A program made the translations under genes and the position numbers. The notes beneath the pieces are model-generated. The model worked only from the letters and a program-made list of their open reading frames with translations, did not search any database and had not been told where the DNA came from. From DRYS01 sp964491605 (GTDB lineage: Archaea; Thermoproteota; CALKCG01; B24; DRYS01), in contig CAZBGY010000003.1 of assembly GCA_964491605.1 (NCBI GenBank), positions 56,133 to 120,132 of the forward strand: a stretch of DNA of 64,000 bases. Reading direction: 5' to 3'. This document shows, in pieces, positions 34,679-43,794 of this stretch. How positions within the stretch are numbered: the first letter of the stretch is position 1; every line of letters starts with the position of its first letter.

Positions 34679-35203
34679 ATGGATATCCTATACTCTATAT
34701 GGGATGCTATAGTAGGATTCTTCAGCCAGTTTACATACGATGTAAGGGTTGCATGCATATTTACGGTCATATCAGCCTTCCTGATAGTATCTGCATCGAT
34801 AGGATTATCAAGAATATTCATAGACGTTAAACTTCAGAGAGAGTATATGATCCTTCTCTCAGAGTATAGATCGCTCTTGAACGAAGCTAAACGTACAGGT
34901 GATCCGAAGATACTATCGAAAGTAAAGAAGAGGAAGAGTATGATAGAGCATATGGGGTCTAAGGTATCCCTACAGAACTTGAAGATGATGATAGTATCGA
35001 TGGCGGTATTCATCCTAATGTTCAATTTACTTACGTTCGCGTTTCAAGGTAGACCTGCCGCTGTAGTTACACTATATACTTACGGTGAATCTACGATTCT
35101 ACCATTCTATGTATGGTATATGATCTGCAGTCTTACAGCTGGTAGGATACTATTTAAGATATTCGGGTTAGAAGCTACCGGGCAGCCTCGCAGCTCTACC
35201 TGA
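34679..35203 (+). CDS. EMC3/DUF106-family membrane protein (YidC/Oxa1 superfamily)
   Basis: A 174-residue protein with three membrane helices (about 22-46, 108-124, 140-160) and a cytoplasmic coiled coil between the first two (LQREYMILLSEYRSLLNEAKR). This matches the archaeal DUF106/EMC3 group, distant relatives of YidC that insert or fold membrane proteins near SecY. It starts one base after the SecY stop, in the place where archaea usually keep it. Confidence 0.85.
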   Translation: MDILYSIWDAIVGFFSQFTYDVRVACIFTVISAFLIVSASIGLSRIFIDVKLQREYMILLSEYRSLLNEAKRTGDPKILSKVKKRKSMIEHMGSKVSLQNLKMMIVSMAVFILMFNLLTFAFQGRPAAVVTLYTYGESTILPFYVWYMICSLTAGRILFKIFGLEATGQPRSST

Positions 35204-35251
35204 AACTTTAAGTCTATCCTATACAGATTCTCCACGGATCAGGTGTAAGTT

Positions 35252-35431
35252 ATGGGTAGACCTAGATGCGCAATCTGTGGTAAACCTATGCATGGAGTAG
35301 ATTACGAATCGGATAGTAAATCCTCAAGTAGACCTGAGAGGCCGTATGGAGGCTACATATGTCATAGATGCCTTGAAAGAGGTATTCGAGAAGCTGTTAG
35401 AAGGGAGGTATCAAAGACTTGGTCGTCATAA
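35252..35431 (+). CDS. rpl34e: large ribosomal subunit protein L34e, short form
   Basis: A 59-residue protein holding the zinc-binding half of L34e: RCAICGKPMHG, then the Gly/Arg linker RPYGGYICHRCLERGIREAV with the second Cys pair. Archaeal L34e is normally about 85-90 residues with a basic N-terminal TPGG segment ahead of the first cysteines. That segment is missing here; the frame is closed by TAA one codon before the ATG, and only 48 bases separate it from the upstream gene. It overlaps the TTG start of cmk by 13 bases. Confidence 0.75.
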   Translation: MGRPRCAICGKPMHGVDYESDSKSSSRPERPYGGYICHRCLERGIREAVRREVSKTWSS

Positions 35432-35973
35432 CAGTGAGCGGGCTTCACGGATCAGGTAGATCTACCCAAGCCAGACTATTAGCCGAAGCATTCCATCTTA
35501 GATATGTCTCAGCAGGTCAACTATTCAGAGAGATAGCTAGGGAAAGGGGTATACCTGTACACGTGTTAAGTTCGCAGCTATTATCGGATCCGACGATAGA
35601 CTATATGATAGATGAGAGAACTAAACGCGAAGCGCAAATAGGCAATGTGGTAATAGAAGGCGATCTATCAGGCGTTATGGCTGGTAACTTAGCCGATGTC
35701 AGGATATTCTTGAAAGCATCAGATGAAGTCAGGTTTAAACGTATAGCGAAGCGTGAGGGGTGTAGCGTAAAGGAGAGTATGAGGATCACGTTGGAGAGGG
35801 AGGATAGGGATAGGATGAGGTTTAAGAGCTTCTACGGCGTAGACCCATTCGATCCATCCCTATACCATATAGTCATAGATACGAGCATACTAACGGTAGA
35901 ATCTACATTCAGAATACTTAAAGTATGCGTAGAAGAGTATATTAGATGCAAAGGTATCCAAGGAAATACTTAA
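35419..35973 (+). CDS. cmk: cytidylate kinase (archaeal type)
   Basis: A 184-residue P-loop kinase phosphorylating CMP and dCMP. Walker A is GLHGSGRST (residues 8-16), followed by LRYVSAGQLFREIAR (NMP binding) and VVIEGDLSG; the lid contains FKRIAKREGC and REDRDRMRFKSFYG. The TTG start at 35419 gives MVVITVSGLHG; it overlaps L34e. The order L34e-Cmk-L14e-Cbf5 is a conserved archaeal cluster. Confidence 0.9.
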   Translation: MVVITVSGLHGSGRSTQARLLAEAFHLRYVSAGQLFREIARERGIPVHVLSSQLLSDPTIDYMIDERTKREAQIGNVVIEGDLSGVMAGNLADVRIFLKASDEVRFKRIAKREGCSVKESMRITLEREDRDRMRFKSFYGVDPFDPSLYHIVIDTSILTVESTFRILKVCVEEYIRCKGIQGNT

Positions 35974-36014
35974 GAATAGGCGAGACGAATCCCTAGCCTT
36001 TGAGGTGGGATCGT

Positions 36015-36299
36015 ATGATAGAAGTTGGTAGAGTATGCGTTAAAACACGCGGCAGGGAAGCTGGGCTTAAATGCGTAGTCGTAGATGTGATAGATGATAA
36101 CTTCGTATTAATTACAGGGCCTAAGAATATCACAGGTGTAAGGAGGCGTAGGGTTAACGTAAAACATCTAGAACCTACACCCTATAAACTCGAGATAGAG
36201 AGAGGAGCGAGCGATGAAAGCGTCGCAGAGGCATGGAGGAATTCAGGTTTACCGGAGGAATTCTATAAGCTTGTGAAGCCTTTATTAAAGCCTATCTAG
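36015..36299 (+). CDS. rpl14e: large ribosomal subunit protein L14e
   Basis: A 94-residue KOW-type protein from ATG at 36015, giving MIEVGRVCVKTRGREAG. The KOW motif and RRRVNVKHLEPTPYKLEI follow. GAGGTGGG is about 5 bases upstream of this ATG, which makes it preferable to the in-frame TTG at 36000. It is found next to cmk and cbf5 in many archaea. Confidence 0.9.
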   Translation: MIEVGRVCVKTRGREAGLKCVVVDVIDDNFVLITGPKNITGVRRRRVNVKHLEPTPYKLEIERGASDESVAEAWRNSGLPEEFYKLVKPLLKPI

Positions 36300-36315
36300 G
36301 GGAGGTGGCTTAGTC

Positions 36316-37332
36316 TTAGCTCTCACACCGCCATGGAGTATTAAAAGGGAGTTTATCTACAGAGAGACACCGTATACTGATGAGAGATACGGCTGTATAC
36401 CTGATAAGAGGCCTATCGATAAACTGTTAGAGTATGGGTTGATAATACTCGATAAACCATCAGGTCCTACGAGTCATGATGTAACCGCTCTTATCAAGAG
36501 GATCGTAGAAGCTAGGAAGGCTGGGCATGGGGGAACCCTAGAAGCTTAGACCTTATGAGGTCTAAGCTAGGGATATCCCGCTGTCACAGGAGTTCTACCC
36601 ATAGCTTTGAATAACGCCGTTAAGGTAATTAGAGTCCTACTTAATGGTGGTAAGGAGTATGTAGGTGTTATGAGACTGCATGGAGACGTATCTGTGGATA
36701 GAATCGAGTCATGCTTTAAACTATTTCAAGGTGAGATCTATCAGAAGCCACCTGTTAGATCTTCTGTTAAGAGGCGGCTTAGAACTAGACGCGTATACTA
36801 TCTAGAACTGTTAGAGGCGGATGGGCGTGATATCCTATTCCGTGTAGGCTGCGAAGCTGGGACATATATCAGAAAGCTATGCTACGATATAGGGGAGGTA
36901 CTCGGCTGCGGTGCTCATATGAAGGAGCTTAGACGTACACGTGTAGCGATATTTACAGAGGATGAATGCGTACGCGTAGATGATGTATTCGATGCCTATA
37001 TGAGCTGGAGGGAGAGCGGAGACGAATCTATGCTTAGAAAGATCGTTAGACCTATGGAGCATGCTCTATCGATACTACCGCAGATAATCATCAAGGATAC
37101 CGCCGTGGAAGCTATATGTAATGGAGCTGATCTAGCGATACCGGGTATAGTTGCTTTCACAGGGGATATACGTGAAGGCGATCTCGTAGCTATACTCACG
37201 ATTAAAGGCGAAGCTGTAGCTTTGGGGTTATCCCAGCTATCCGCTGAGATACTTTTGGAAAAGGATAGAGGGATAGCCGTTAGGATTGAACGGGTGCTTA
37301 TGCAGCCTGGGACGTATCCAAGGGTTTGGTAG
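36316..37332 (+). CDS. cbf5: tRNA/rRNA pseudouridine synthase Cbf5 (H/ACA RNP), intron-containing
   Basis: The catalytic subunit of the H/ACA ribonucleoprotein. Exon 1 (to 36541) reads SIKREFIYRETPYTDERYG, then ILDKPSGPTSHDV and HGGTL. Exon 2 (from 36575) continues PAVTGVLPIALNNAV, then RSSVKRRLRTRRVYYLELLE, GCEAGTYIRKLCYDIG, and a C-terminal PUA domain including CNGADLAIPGIV. The catalytic Asp of HGGTLDP is made only by joining the exons. No ATG, GTG or TTG lies in frame before this N-terminus; the frame opens at 36289 and the first ordinary start is TTG at 36439, inside conserved sequence. GGAGGTG at 36301-36307 suggests initiation around 36313-36316. Confidence 0.85.
36542..36574 (+). other. 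cbf5 pre-mRNA intron (bulge-helix-bulge)
   Basis: The 33-nt intron carries an in-frame TAG and forms a perfect 11-bp hairpin AGCTTAGACCT-TATG-AGGTCTAAGCT (36543-36568). The 5' bulge AGA, the 4-bp helix CCCT/AGGG and the 3' bulge ATA make a canonical bulge-helix-bulge. Cleavage after the second base of each bulge joins G to AT and restores GAT (Asp). cbf5 introns of this kind are known in many crenarchaea. Confidence 0.9.
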
Positions 37333-37333
37333 G

Positions 37334-38542
37334 CTACTCATATCGTAGAGCTTCTACCGGTTGAAGCTTAGAAGCTCTTAGAGCTGGTAGTAGACCTCCT
37401 ACCATCCCGACGAAGAGGGATAAGAGTATAGCCGATAATATTAGGTCTATCGATATTATAGGTGTAGCTACGATAGCTATACCCTCTACTATCGTTAGAG
37501 ATCTATTGGTTAAGATATACGATCCGATCACGCCTGCGGTTACACCGGTGATACCGCCTATAAGGCTGATGATAAAGCTCTCTGATAATATTAGAAGCAT
37601 AACCTGCCTATTCGTAAATCCTAAAGCTTTCATCACACCTATCTCCTTAGTTCTCTCCATAACGGATGTGAACATAGTCGCCATAACACCTGTAACAGCT
37701 ACGGCGAAGCTTATAGACGACGTCGAAAATAGCAGTATATCGAGTATCTTCATGATATTATCGACTGTTTTAGCTATCTGCTTGATGGATATTATATCTA
37801 GGTAATCTCCGTAGAGATCCCTTATCCTACCCACTATGTACTCGACTCTATCAGGGCTTCCGGCTACCAGGAATATCCCTGTATACCTCTTCTGGCCAAG
37901 CATGGATGGACCTGCATCCAACGGTAGGAAGATAGAGCGATCAGGGTTGACAATCATTATGGTACCGTATGGCTTCAGTATGCCTGCAATCCTAAAGCTA
38001 GATATCTTAAGCTTCACGTTCTCACTTTCAATTATAGGTATCCTAACGGTTATAGCCGAGCCTACACCGTAAAGTTTAGCACCGCTCCTACTAGATGTAA
38101 CAAGCTCGGATCCTACGAGGCATGAGGTATAAGCTTTAGATGAGGGTATGGATCCTTCTTCAACTTCTAATCCGCCTATAGCTTTCATCAATACCGTAAG
38201 GTCTATAGCGTACACCTGAACTCGGACATCCTCTCCATCGAGCTTTCTAAACTCGCCTACACTCTGATAGAAAGCTGTAACGTACGCTACGCCAGGTATC
38301 CTTCTAAGCCTATCTATATCTGTGCTGGATAGCTCGTAACCCTTAGCCGGGAATACTACGATCGTATTCTGCCCTAGCGATGTTAGCTGCTCAGATATAA
38401 CACTCATATATCCACGCGTAGCACCTACGATCGAAACAAGAGCTGCAGGACCTATCATAACGCCGAGGATGGTGAGAGCCGCTCTAATCCTACGTTCACG
38501 TAGTATACTTATAGATAGGCTTAGTATATCCTCCACTCTCAA
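37334..38542 (-). CDS. MacB/FtsX-like ABC permease
   Basis: A 402-residue type VII ABC permease. TM1 (about 18-40) follows the amphipathic start ILRERRIRAALTILGVMIG. A large extracytoplasmic domain spans residues 45-260, then three more helices, with the coupling motif TKEIGVMKALGFTNRQVMLLILSE between TM2 and TM3 and the end LPALRASKLQPVEALRYE. MacB/LolE-like permeases are mechanotransmitters for export or lipoprotein handling rather than classic pores. It is the last gene of an operon with an ATPase (41842) and a large repeat protein (38618). Confidence 0.85.
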   Translation of the reverse strand: MRVEDILSLSISILRERRIRAALTILGVMIGPAALVSIVGATRGYMSVISEQLTSLGQNTIVVFPAKGYELSSTDIDRLRRIPGVAYVTAFYQSVGEFRKLDGEDVRVQVYAIDLTVLMKAIGGLEVEEGSIPSSKAYTSCLVGSELVTSSRSGAKLYGVGSAITVRIPIIESENVKLKISSFRIAGILKPYGTIMIVNPDRSIFLPLDAGPSMLGQKRYTGIFLVAGSPDRVEYIVGRIRDLYGDYLDIISIKQIAKTVDNIMKILDILLFSTSSISFAVAVTGVMATMFTSVMERTKEIGVMKALGFTNRQVMLLILSESFIISLIGGITGVTAGVIGSYILTNRSLTIVEGIAIVATPIISIDLILSAILLSLFVGMVGGLLPALRASKLQPVEALRYE

Positions 38543-38617
38543 ACCGGGGATCCCATCCTATAGCAGTCTCCTCGGTCTGGTAGGGATTGTATCGTAGCAG
38601 ACATATACCTATACCCC

Positions 38618-41600
38618 TCAGCTTCCAGCTTCCCTCGCATGCCTTACATACCTGATTATAAGATAGCCTACGACCACCATAAATATCGATGCGACGATTA
38701 TCGGAAGCAGCCTGTATAGCATTACCTCCATAGGCTGCTGCTGAGGTTTAGGCGGTTCACCGACCTCGACTTCTAAACTATACTCATCGCTGTATACCCC
38801 GCCATACTCATCTGTATAGTCTACCCTAAGCTGTAGCGTATATACACCTTTATCTACCTCCACCTCTGCCTCTACCGAGAATGGTATCTGAGCATCAGGA
38901 TCTATACTACCCAGATATTGACGTGATCCGGTTTTAAGCTTGAATCCAGGATTCTCCGCTATGTATACCATAACATGCTTAGCTGTCTCCCTACCTACGT
39001 TCAATAGTATACCTGAAACCGTTATACTAGCACCCGGATAAGCTGGTGATGGTATAACCATAGATTCCAGTATCTTAAACTCTATCCCACCTCTCACGGT
39101 TATAGGAAACGTCACATTATATCTTCTATTATAGCCGTAGCTGTCCTTAAACGCTATCATAGCTAACGCTGTAAGGGTACCTCTATAAGGCGTATTAGGG
39201 TTACCGTAGACACCTGTCTCTATTATAGTGAAGCTTCCAGCTTCGATTACAGGTTTATAGAAGATCTGCTTCTCTAAAGCGATACCCGGAGGTATATTAA
39301 GGATTATGAAGTATACATCGTATGCTGAGGATGAACCGTTGTTAACAACTTTAACCGAGAACCTCCTATAACCGCCTATTACAACCTCGGTAGATATGGG
39401 TTCAACCTCTATAAGCTTTACGGACCCTAGAAGATGCAACTTACATTTAACATCCACCTTCTGTAACGTATTCCATTGATCTAGGAAGCTTAACGTTAAA
39501 TCGAAGTAGTATACGCCTGGGGTTACGGTTTGTGAAATCGATAACGGGATTACGAAGTATATGTAGTCTCCGAGGCTTACCGTAGCGGCTGGCTGAACTT
39601 CTAAAGGTATAGCCGGGGGGATAACACCCATAGCTATACTTTGAATCGATATAGGTCTGGTGAAAACGACTGGTGTAACGTATCCTTCCCTTTCACTAGT
39701 GGTAGATAGGATGAATCCATCAGGCATCTTCAAGCGCCCCACTACGCCATTCATGGATGGTACCGCTATATTTCTTAATGTAACTATGAGCTGTACACCG
39801 GTATCGCCTGGACCTGCGCTTACACCGTACCATAAGCTTTGAATAAATTCTACACTTCCATCTAGAGTATTAACCGTTACGTTAAATTCGTAGCTTTCGC
39901 TAAGCTTCACACCGTAGCTTCCACTCTCCAGTATATATTCGCATAGGATTCGACCCTTGTAGATTCCAGGCTTAACATCTCCACCGATGGAAACTTGAAG
40001 GTTTACATTCCTAGAGCTATACCTCGCTATAGATCCAGATACGTATACGCCTTGAGGATCCCTCAATCTGAAACCGTCAGGTAGCGTAACCCTAAGATAG
40101 ACTCCAGATATACTGTATGGAGCTCTATTCACGAAAGATAAGGTTAAGGTTACATTCTCGTCGCCGGGATAGACTGGAAGATCTTCACCCCAACTCACGG
40201 ATGCGAGCTCTAGATATCCGTAACCTGTAGGAGGCTTCTCGACCGTAACGTTACAAGGGAAAATCCTCACCTTACTAAGAGATGATCCAGCATACGATAC
40301 TACATACTCCACGATTAATGATACCGAGTATACATCAGGCTTCAATCCTGGATCTAGATCGATCTCTATCGTAGCGGTAGACGTAGATCCAGGATTCAGT
40401 ATGCTTACCCTACTAGTAGTCTTAAAGCTTTGCGAGTATTTGAAACCGTATGGGAGGAGGTATTCTACGGTTATACCTTCAGCCGTGTAGACTCCTCTAT
40501 TGATTAGTTCGACTGTTAACGGTATATTCTGCGCCCCAGGTACAGCGTCGATCGGATTGCCTGGAGAACCCCAGTAGATGGATGCTAATTCTAGAATCGT
40601 ATCTATAGTGGACGGATCGAATAACTTTACGGGTAGATCGAACGTACTGGCCGATACAGCACCTCCCCCACCAGATTCTAGAATATAATCTATGGATAAT
40701 CTCACCGTATACGATCCAGGCTTAAGATCTCTAGATATATCGAAGGTTATCGTTATCGATGATGATCCGCCTGAAGCAATAGGCGGTAATGCTCCAGGCC
40801 TTATCGTTTTAACGGTGAAGCCTTGTGGTATACCTATACTTACGGCTGAAGCAGATACGGGATACTCGCCGAGGTTAACTAAGGTGACCGTTAGATCTAT
40901 ATTTACGGCTCCAGGTATCGGTACTACTGGCTCACCTCTATAGCTCCAGTAGGATCCGGATAAGCATATGGAGCTAGGCTTATACGTATAGATAGGTATG
41001 GCTACGTTCAAGCTAAGGGAATCCCTTACAAACTTACCTTCAAGGTTTAACGTATACTCGATCGTAAGCTTAGCTATAGGCGTTATGATGGAGCTTGATA
41101 CCCCATATATCTCGGCTATCATATCAGATATATAGATCCCTCTGAATATCGCTGTACCGAATCCTCCGATAGGTAGCGCTCCGACGATACAATTCAAAGC
41201 ATTCTCCCTATATCGCCCAGAAAGACCTGATGGAAGTAGAAGAGTAGCGGTAACCCCTGTTAAATCGTAGATATCTAGGTTCGCTATCTGTATCGTAAGG
41301 GTTAAATCCCTAGATCCTGGTACGGCTAGATCGATCCTCCCAACTTCACCCCAGAAGCATCCCGCTAAAGCTAAATTAACTTTAGGTACTGGATCTATAT
41401 GGAGGGATACGTTAAGCCCATACTCCACTCCTCTAACGCCATCAGATAAAGTATACTCTACCGTAAGATTCGCATAATATACTCCGGGGGATATATCCCT
41501 AGCTATATCTACCTGATAGGTTAATGTGATCGTACCTCCAGGTTTAGCTACCCCGCTCCAAGATGATACTGCTTCGCTTTCACCATAGATATCGGTGAAT

Positions 41601-41845
41601 CCTTGAGGCAATTTCAACCTACCGGTAGCAGCTGTTATATTCGAGTAGAGTTCATTCCTTAGAACTATCGTAAGCGTATTGGATTGGGTACCGGGATAAG
41701 CCTTAGCAGGTCTACCCGCTGTACCCCAATACGAATCTATCACGGTTAAAGCAGTACCATCCGCCGTCAGCGATCGAATCCAAGCATTATGAGTCGAAGA
41801 GAAGATAATTAACGTTATTAGAAGGGATCTATAGATTCTAGTCAT
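38618..41845 (-). CDS. COG1361-like surface protein with tandem immunoglobulin-like repeats
   Basis: A 1075-residue secreted protein: signal-like helix at residues 5-22, C-terminal membrane helix (about 1046-1068, PIIVASIFMVVVGYLII) and a basic cytoplasmic tail. Six repeats of about 110-130 residues share the pattern S-Y/I-x-W-G-x-x-G-x-P followed by A-x-P-G and N-x-x-L-T-V-x-L-x-N. Their openings lie near residues 38, 162, 296, 421, 546 and 660; later repeats are more diverged. Each repeat looks like a NEW3/CARDB-type beta sandwich. The neighbours, a LolD-like ATPase and MacB-like permease, suggest it is the outer partner of that complex. Confidence 0.8.
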   Translation of the reverse strand: MTRIYRSLLITLIIFSSTHNAWIRSLTADGTALTVIDSYWGTAGRPAKAYPGTQSNTLTIVLRNELYSNITAATGRLKLPQGFTDIYGESEAVSSWSGVAKPGGTITLTYQVDIARDISPGVYYANLTVEYTLSDGVRGVEYGLNVSLHIDPVPKVNLALAGCFWGEVGRIDLAVPGSRDLTLTIQIANLDIYDLTGVTATLLLPSGLSGRYRENALNCIVGALPIGGFGTAIFRGIYISDMIAEIYGVSSSIITPIAKLTIEYTLNLEGKFVRDSLSLNVAIPIYTYKPSSICLSGSYWSYRGEPVVPIPGAVNIDLTVTLVNLGEYPVSASAVSIGIPQGFTVKTIRPGALPPIASGGSSSITITFDISRDLKPGSYTVRLSIDYILESGGGGAVSASTFDLPVKLFDPSTIDTILELASIYWGSPGNPIDAVPGAQNIPLTVELINRGVYTAEGITVEYLLPYGFKYSQSFKTTSRVSILNPGSTSTATIEIDLDPGLKPDVYSVSLIVEYVVSYAGSSLSKVRIFPCNVTVEKPPTGYGYLELASVSWGEDLPVYPGDENVTLTLSFVNRAPYSISGVYLRVTLPDGFRLRDPQGVYVSGSIARYSSRNVNLQVSIGGDVKPGIYKGRILCEYILESGSYGVKLSESYEFNVTVNTLDGSVEFIQSLWYGVSAGPGDTGVQLIVTLRNIAVPSMNGVVGRLKMPDGFILSTTSEREGYVTPVVFTRPISIQSIAMGVIPPAIPLEVQPAATVSLGDYIYFVIPLSISQTVTPGVYYFDLTLSFLDQWNTLQKVDVKCKLHLLGSVKLIEVEPISTEVVIGGYRRFSVKVVNNGSSSAYDVYFIILNIPPGIALEKQIFYKPVIEAGSFTIIETGVYGNPNTPYRGTLTALAMIAFKDSYGYNRRYNVTFPITVRGGIEFKILESMVIPSPAYPGASITVSGILLNVGRETAKHVMVYIAENPGFKLKTGSRQYLGSIDPDAQIPFSVEAEVEVDKGVYTLQLRVDYTDEYGGVYSDEYSLEVEVGEPPKPQQQPMEVMLYRLLPIIVASIFMVVVGYLIIRYVRHAREAGS

Positions 41846-42531
41846 ACCTTCTCACCTATTATCCTCCCATCCCTTATATATACTATCCTCTCAGCTTCCC
41901 TAGCTACATTCTCATCATGAGTAACTAAAACTATAGTCCTACCCTCCTCATTAAGCTTCTTAAACAACCTGAGTATCTCGGATTCCGTCTTCGAATCCAG
42001 CGATCCTGTAGGTTCATCGGCTAGTATTATACGTGGATTATGAACTATAGCTCTAGCGAGAGCAACCCTCTGCTGCTGACCACCTGAAAGCTGATTAGGC
42101 CTCTTAGATATCCATCCCTCCTCACCTTCAACCCTAAGTAGTGCTTCGATAGCTAACTTCCTACGTTTATCCCTAGGTACACCTCTAGCTATAAGGGGTA
42201 GCTCTATATTCTCGAGGACGGACATACGATTAATTAAGTTAAACTGCTGAAATACGAATCCTATCTTAACACCCCTTAGGTAAGCCAACTCCTTATCAGA
42301 AAGCATACCTGTATCTATACCATCGATGAGAACCTTACCTGACGACGGCCTATCCAAAAGACCCATTATATGGAGGAGAGTGGATTTACCATGACCAGAT
42401 GGACCCATAATCGCCAGATACTCTCCATTCCTAACGAATAGATCAATCCCTCTTAAAGCCCATGTCTCTACAGATTCTGAGAGCTTATAAACTTTAGTAA
42501 CACCGATAACTTCAACGATATAACTAGACAT
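41842..42531 (-). CDS. LolD/MacB-type ABC transporter ATPase
   Basis: A 229-residue ATPase with all motifs: Walker A GPSGHGKST, Q-loop VFQQFNLINRMSVLENIELPL, signature LSGGQQQRVALARAIV, Walker B IILADEPTGSLDSKT and the switch His in VLVTHDENVA. This is the LolD/MacB subgroup. It leads the minus-strand operon and overlaps the surface protein gene by 4 bases, so ATPase, surface protein and permease are likely made as one complex. Confidence 0.9.
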   Translation of the reverse strand: MSSYIVEVIGVTKVYKLSESVETWALRGIDLFVRNGEYLAIMGPSGHGKSTLLHIMGLLDRPSSGKVLIDGIDTGMLSDKELAYLRGVKIGFVFQQFNLINRMSVLENIELPLIARGVPRDKRRKLAIEALLRVEGEEGWISKRPNQLSGGQQQRVALARAIVHNPRIILADEPTGSLDSKTESEILRLFKKLNEEGRTIVLVTHDENVAREAERIVYIRDGRIIGEKV

Positions 42532-42566
42532 AAACCACGATGAATTAGAGGGAGACCTTAACTAAA

Positions 42567-42574
42567 ACTTTTAT
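42567..42574 (+). promoter_or_regulatory. TATA-like box of tRNA-Ser
   Basis: CTTTTATC lies about 31-38 bases before the first base of tRNA-Ser, in the expected range for an archaeal tRNA promoter. Confidence 0.35.
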
Positions 42575-42604
42575 CTTCCTAGACTATCCTAACCAAGCAT
42601 AAGA

Positions 42605-42690
42605 GCCGGGGTCACCTAGCCTGGTAGGGTGCAGGCCTGGAGAGCCTGTGGGGCTTACGCCCCTCGTGGGTTCAAATCCCACCCCCGGCG
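42605..42690 (+). tRNA. tRNA-Ser (anticodon GGA)
   Basis: Acceptor GCCGGGG/CCCCGGC with discriminator G, D arm with AGCCTGGTAGGG loop, anticodon stem CAGGC/GCCTG with loop CTGGAGA, a long class II variable arm (GGGGC-TTAC-GCCCC) and T arm GTGGG-TTCAAAT-CCCAC. No intron and no encoded CCA. The long variable arm and G73 identify serine. Confidence 0.95.
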
Positions 42691-43608
42691 TCTATTTGAA
42701 AAAGAAGCCTGTAGAGGGATTATTTTGATTCCTGCATTCTATGATGGATGGGACTATCCTAGGACAGCCCTTTTCTAAGAGCTTCGAGAGAAGCTCGCTA
42801 AGTCTTAGCCCTTCCTCCTTCGCCTTTTGTTTAAGAAGTCTAACCACCTATTTTCTAAGGGTTATACAAGCGTATCCAGGGTTTAGACATTTTTAGATCG
42901 CCTAGCAGATAGGGATAGAGTGGAAGTATTCTTTTAGACTCTTTCAACATCTCCAAATGCTTAAGAACCTGCTTACAAGTTGATCTTTGACAAAGGGCTT
43001 AAGAGGGGTGAGCAGGTGATATCATCTTTAGATGATAAGCTTAGATCCATGTTCAACCTAGGTTTTGATGAAACCGGTAGCCGTAGATAGGTATCCATTA
43101 AGGGTTCTAGAATAGGATTGCTCTAAAGCTGCAAGTTAGATAACATGCTTGATTCAGTCCTCATCATAATAAGTCTTGATGATAGGGTTGGATCCACGTA
43201 TATCATCTAGAGAAACCCAGCCTTATATCCAGTAAAAAATACCTGACAAAAATGGGCATTCGGAGTGCCATTCTGAATTTACCCCTGATCATCCAGAGCT
43301 CTAGATGACTAACGGCTTAGATTTTGATTGTTTACGAGTTTTGGTAAAGCTGTAACTCCTCGTAGAACAATGATACAAGTTTAGATCTAAAAACATTGCT
43401 AGATGATGCCTCTTAGATCATAACCAAATCATCTAAGAGCTATCTAAGTTCTAGACGATCAGAAGTGGGTAGGTCTGTATAAATGAAAAATCACGTATAG
43501 ATATCGTCGAACTCAGGCTTAACAAGATCCAAAAAATCCTCTAAATCAAGATTCAGGATCTAAGGGCATAATCTAAAGTTCCAAGTTCTAATCAGACAGG
43601 GCAAGATC
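42691..43608. other. gene-free, probably decayed stretch
   Basis: No frame of coding quality, no tRNA and no clear terminal repeats are visible. Stops are frequent on both strands. A scrambled gene or mobile element remnant is possible but I cannot name one. Confidence 0.35.
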
Positions 43609-43794
43609 GTGAAGCACTATACAACACTTATATACGGTGAATTCTTGAAGGCGGTCAAGATTATAAGGGTTTCCAAGGAGGCCTATGAAGACCTTAAGAA
43701 GATTAAGGTACACCCACGTGAAATATGGGGTGAAGTCATCAGGGGGCTACTGGAAGTCTATAAGGAGGGGGAGCTTAATAAGTTATATACCTAG
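43609..43794 (+). CDS. small antitoxin-like protein (VapB-type)
   Basis: A 61-residue frame whose centre reads KIIRVSKEAYEDLKKIKVHPRE followed by WGEVIRGLLEVYKEGEL. The strand I-I-R-V-S then a helix, then a second helix with E-V-I-x-x-L-L is typical of small VapB/RHH-like archaeal antitoxins. The start is uncertain: GTG at 43609 or a later codon, as the first 14 residues do not fit the family. No intact toxin follows; the next 640 bases look decayed. It may be an orphan antitoxin or the last intact piece of a dead pair. Confidence 0.45.
   Translation: MKHYTTLIYGEFLKAVKIIRVSKEAYEDLKKIKVHPREIWGEVIRGLLEVYKEGELNKLYT

Noticed and set aside
36607..37332. cbf5 as a truncated gene beginning at 36607
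   Set aside because: The N-terminal half is present upstream in another frame segment and is joined by the canonical intron.
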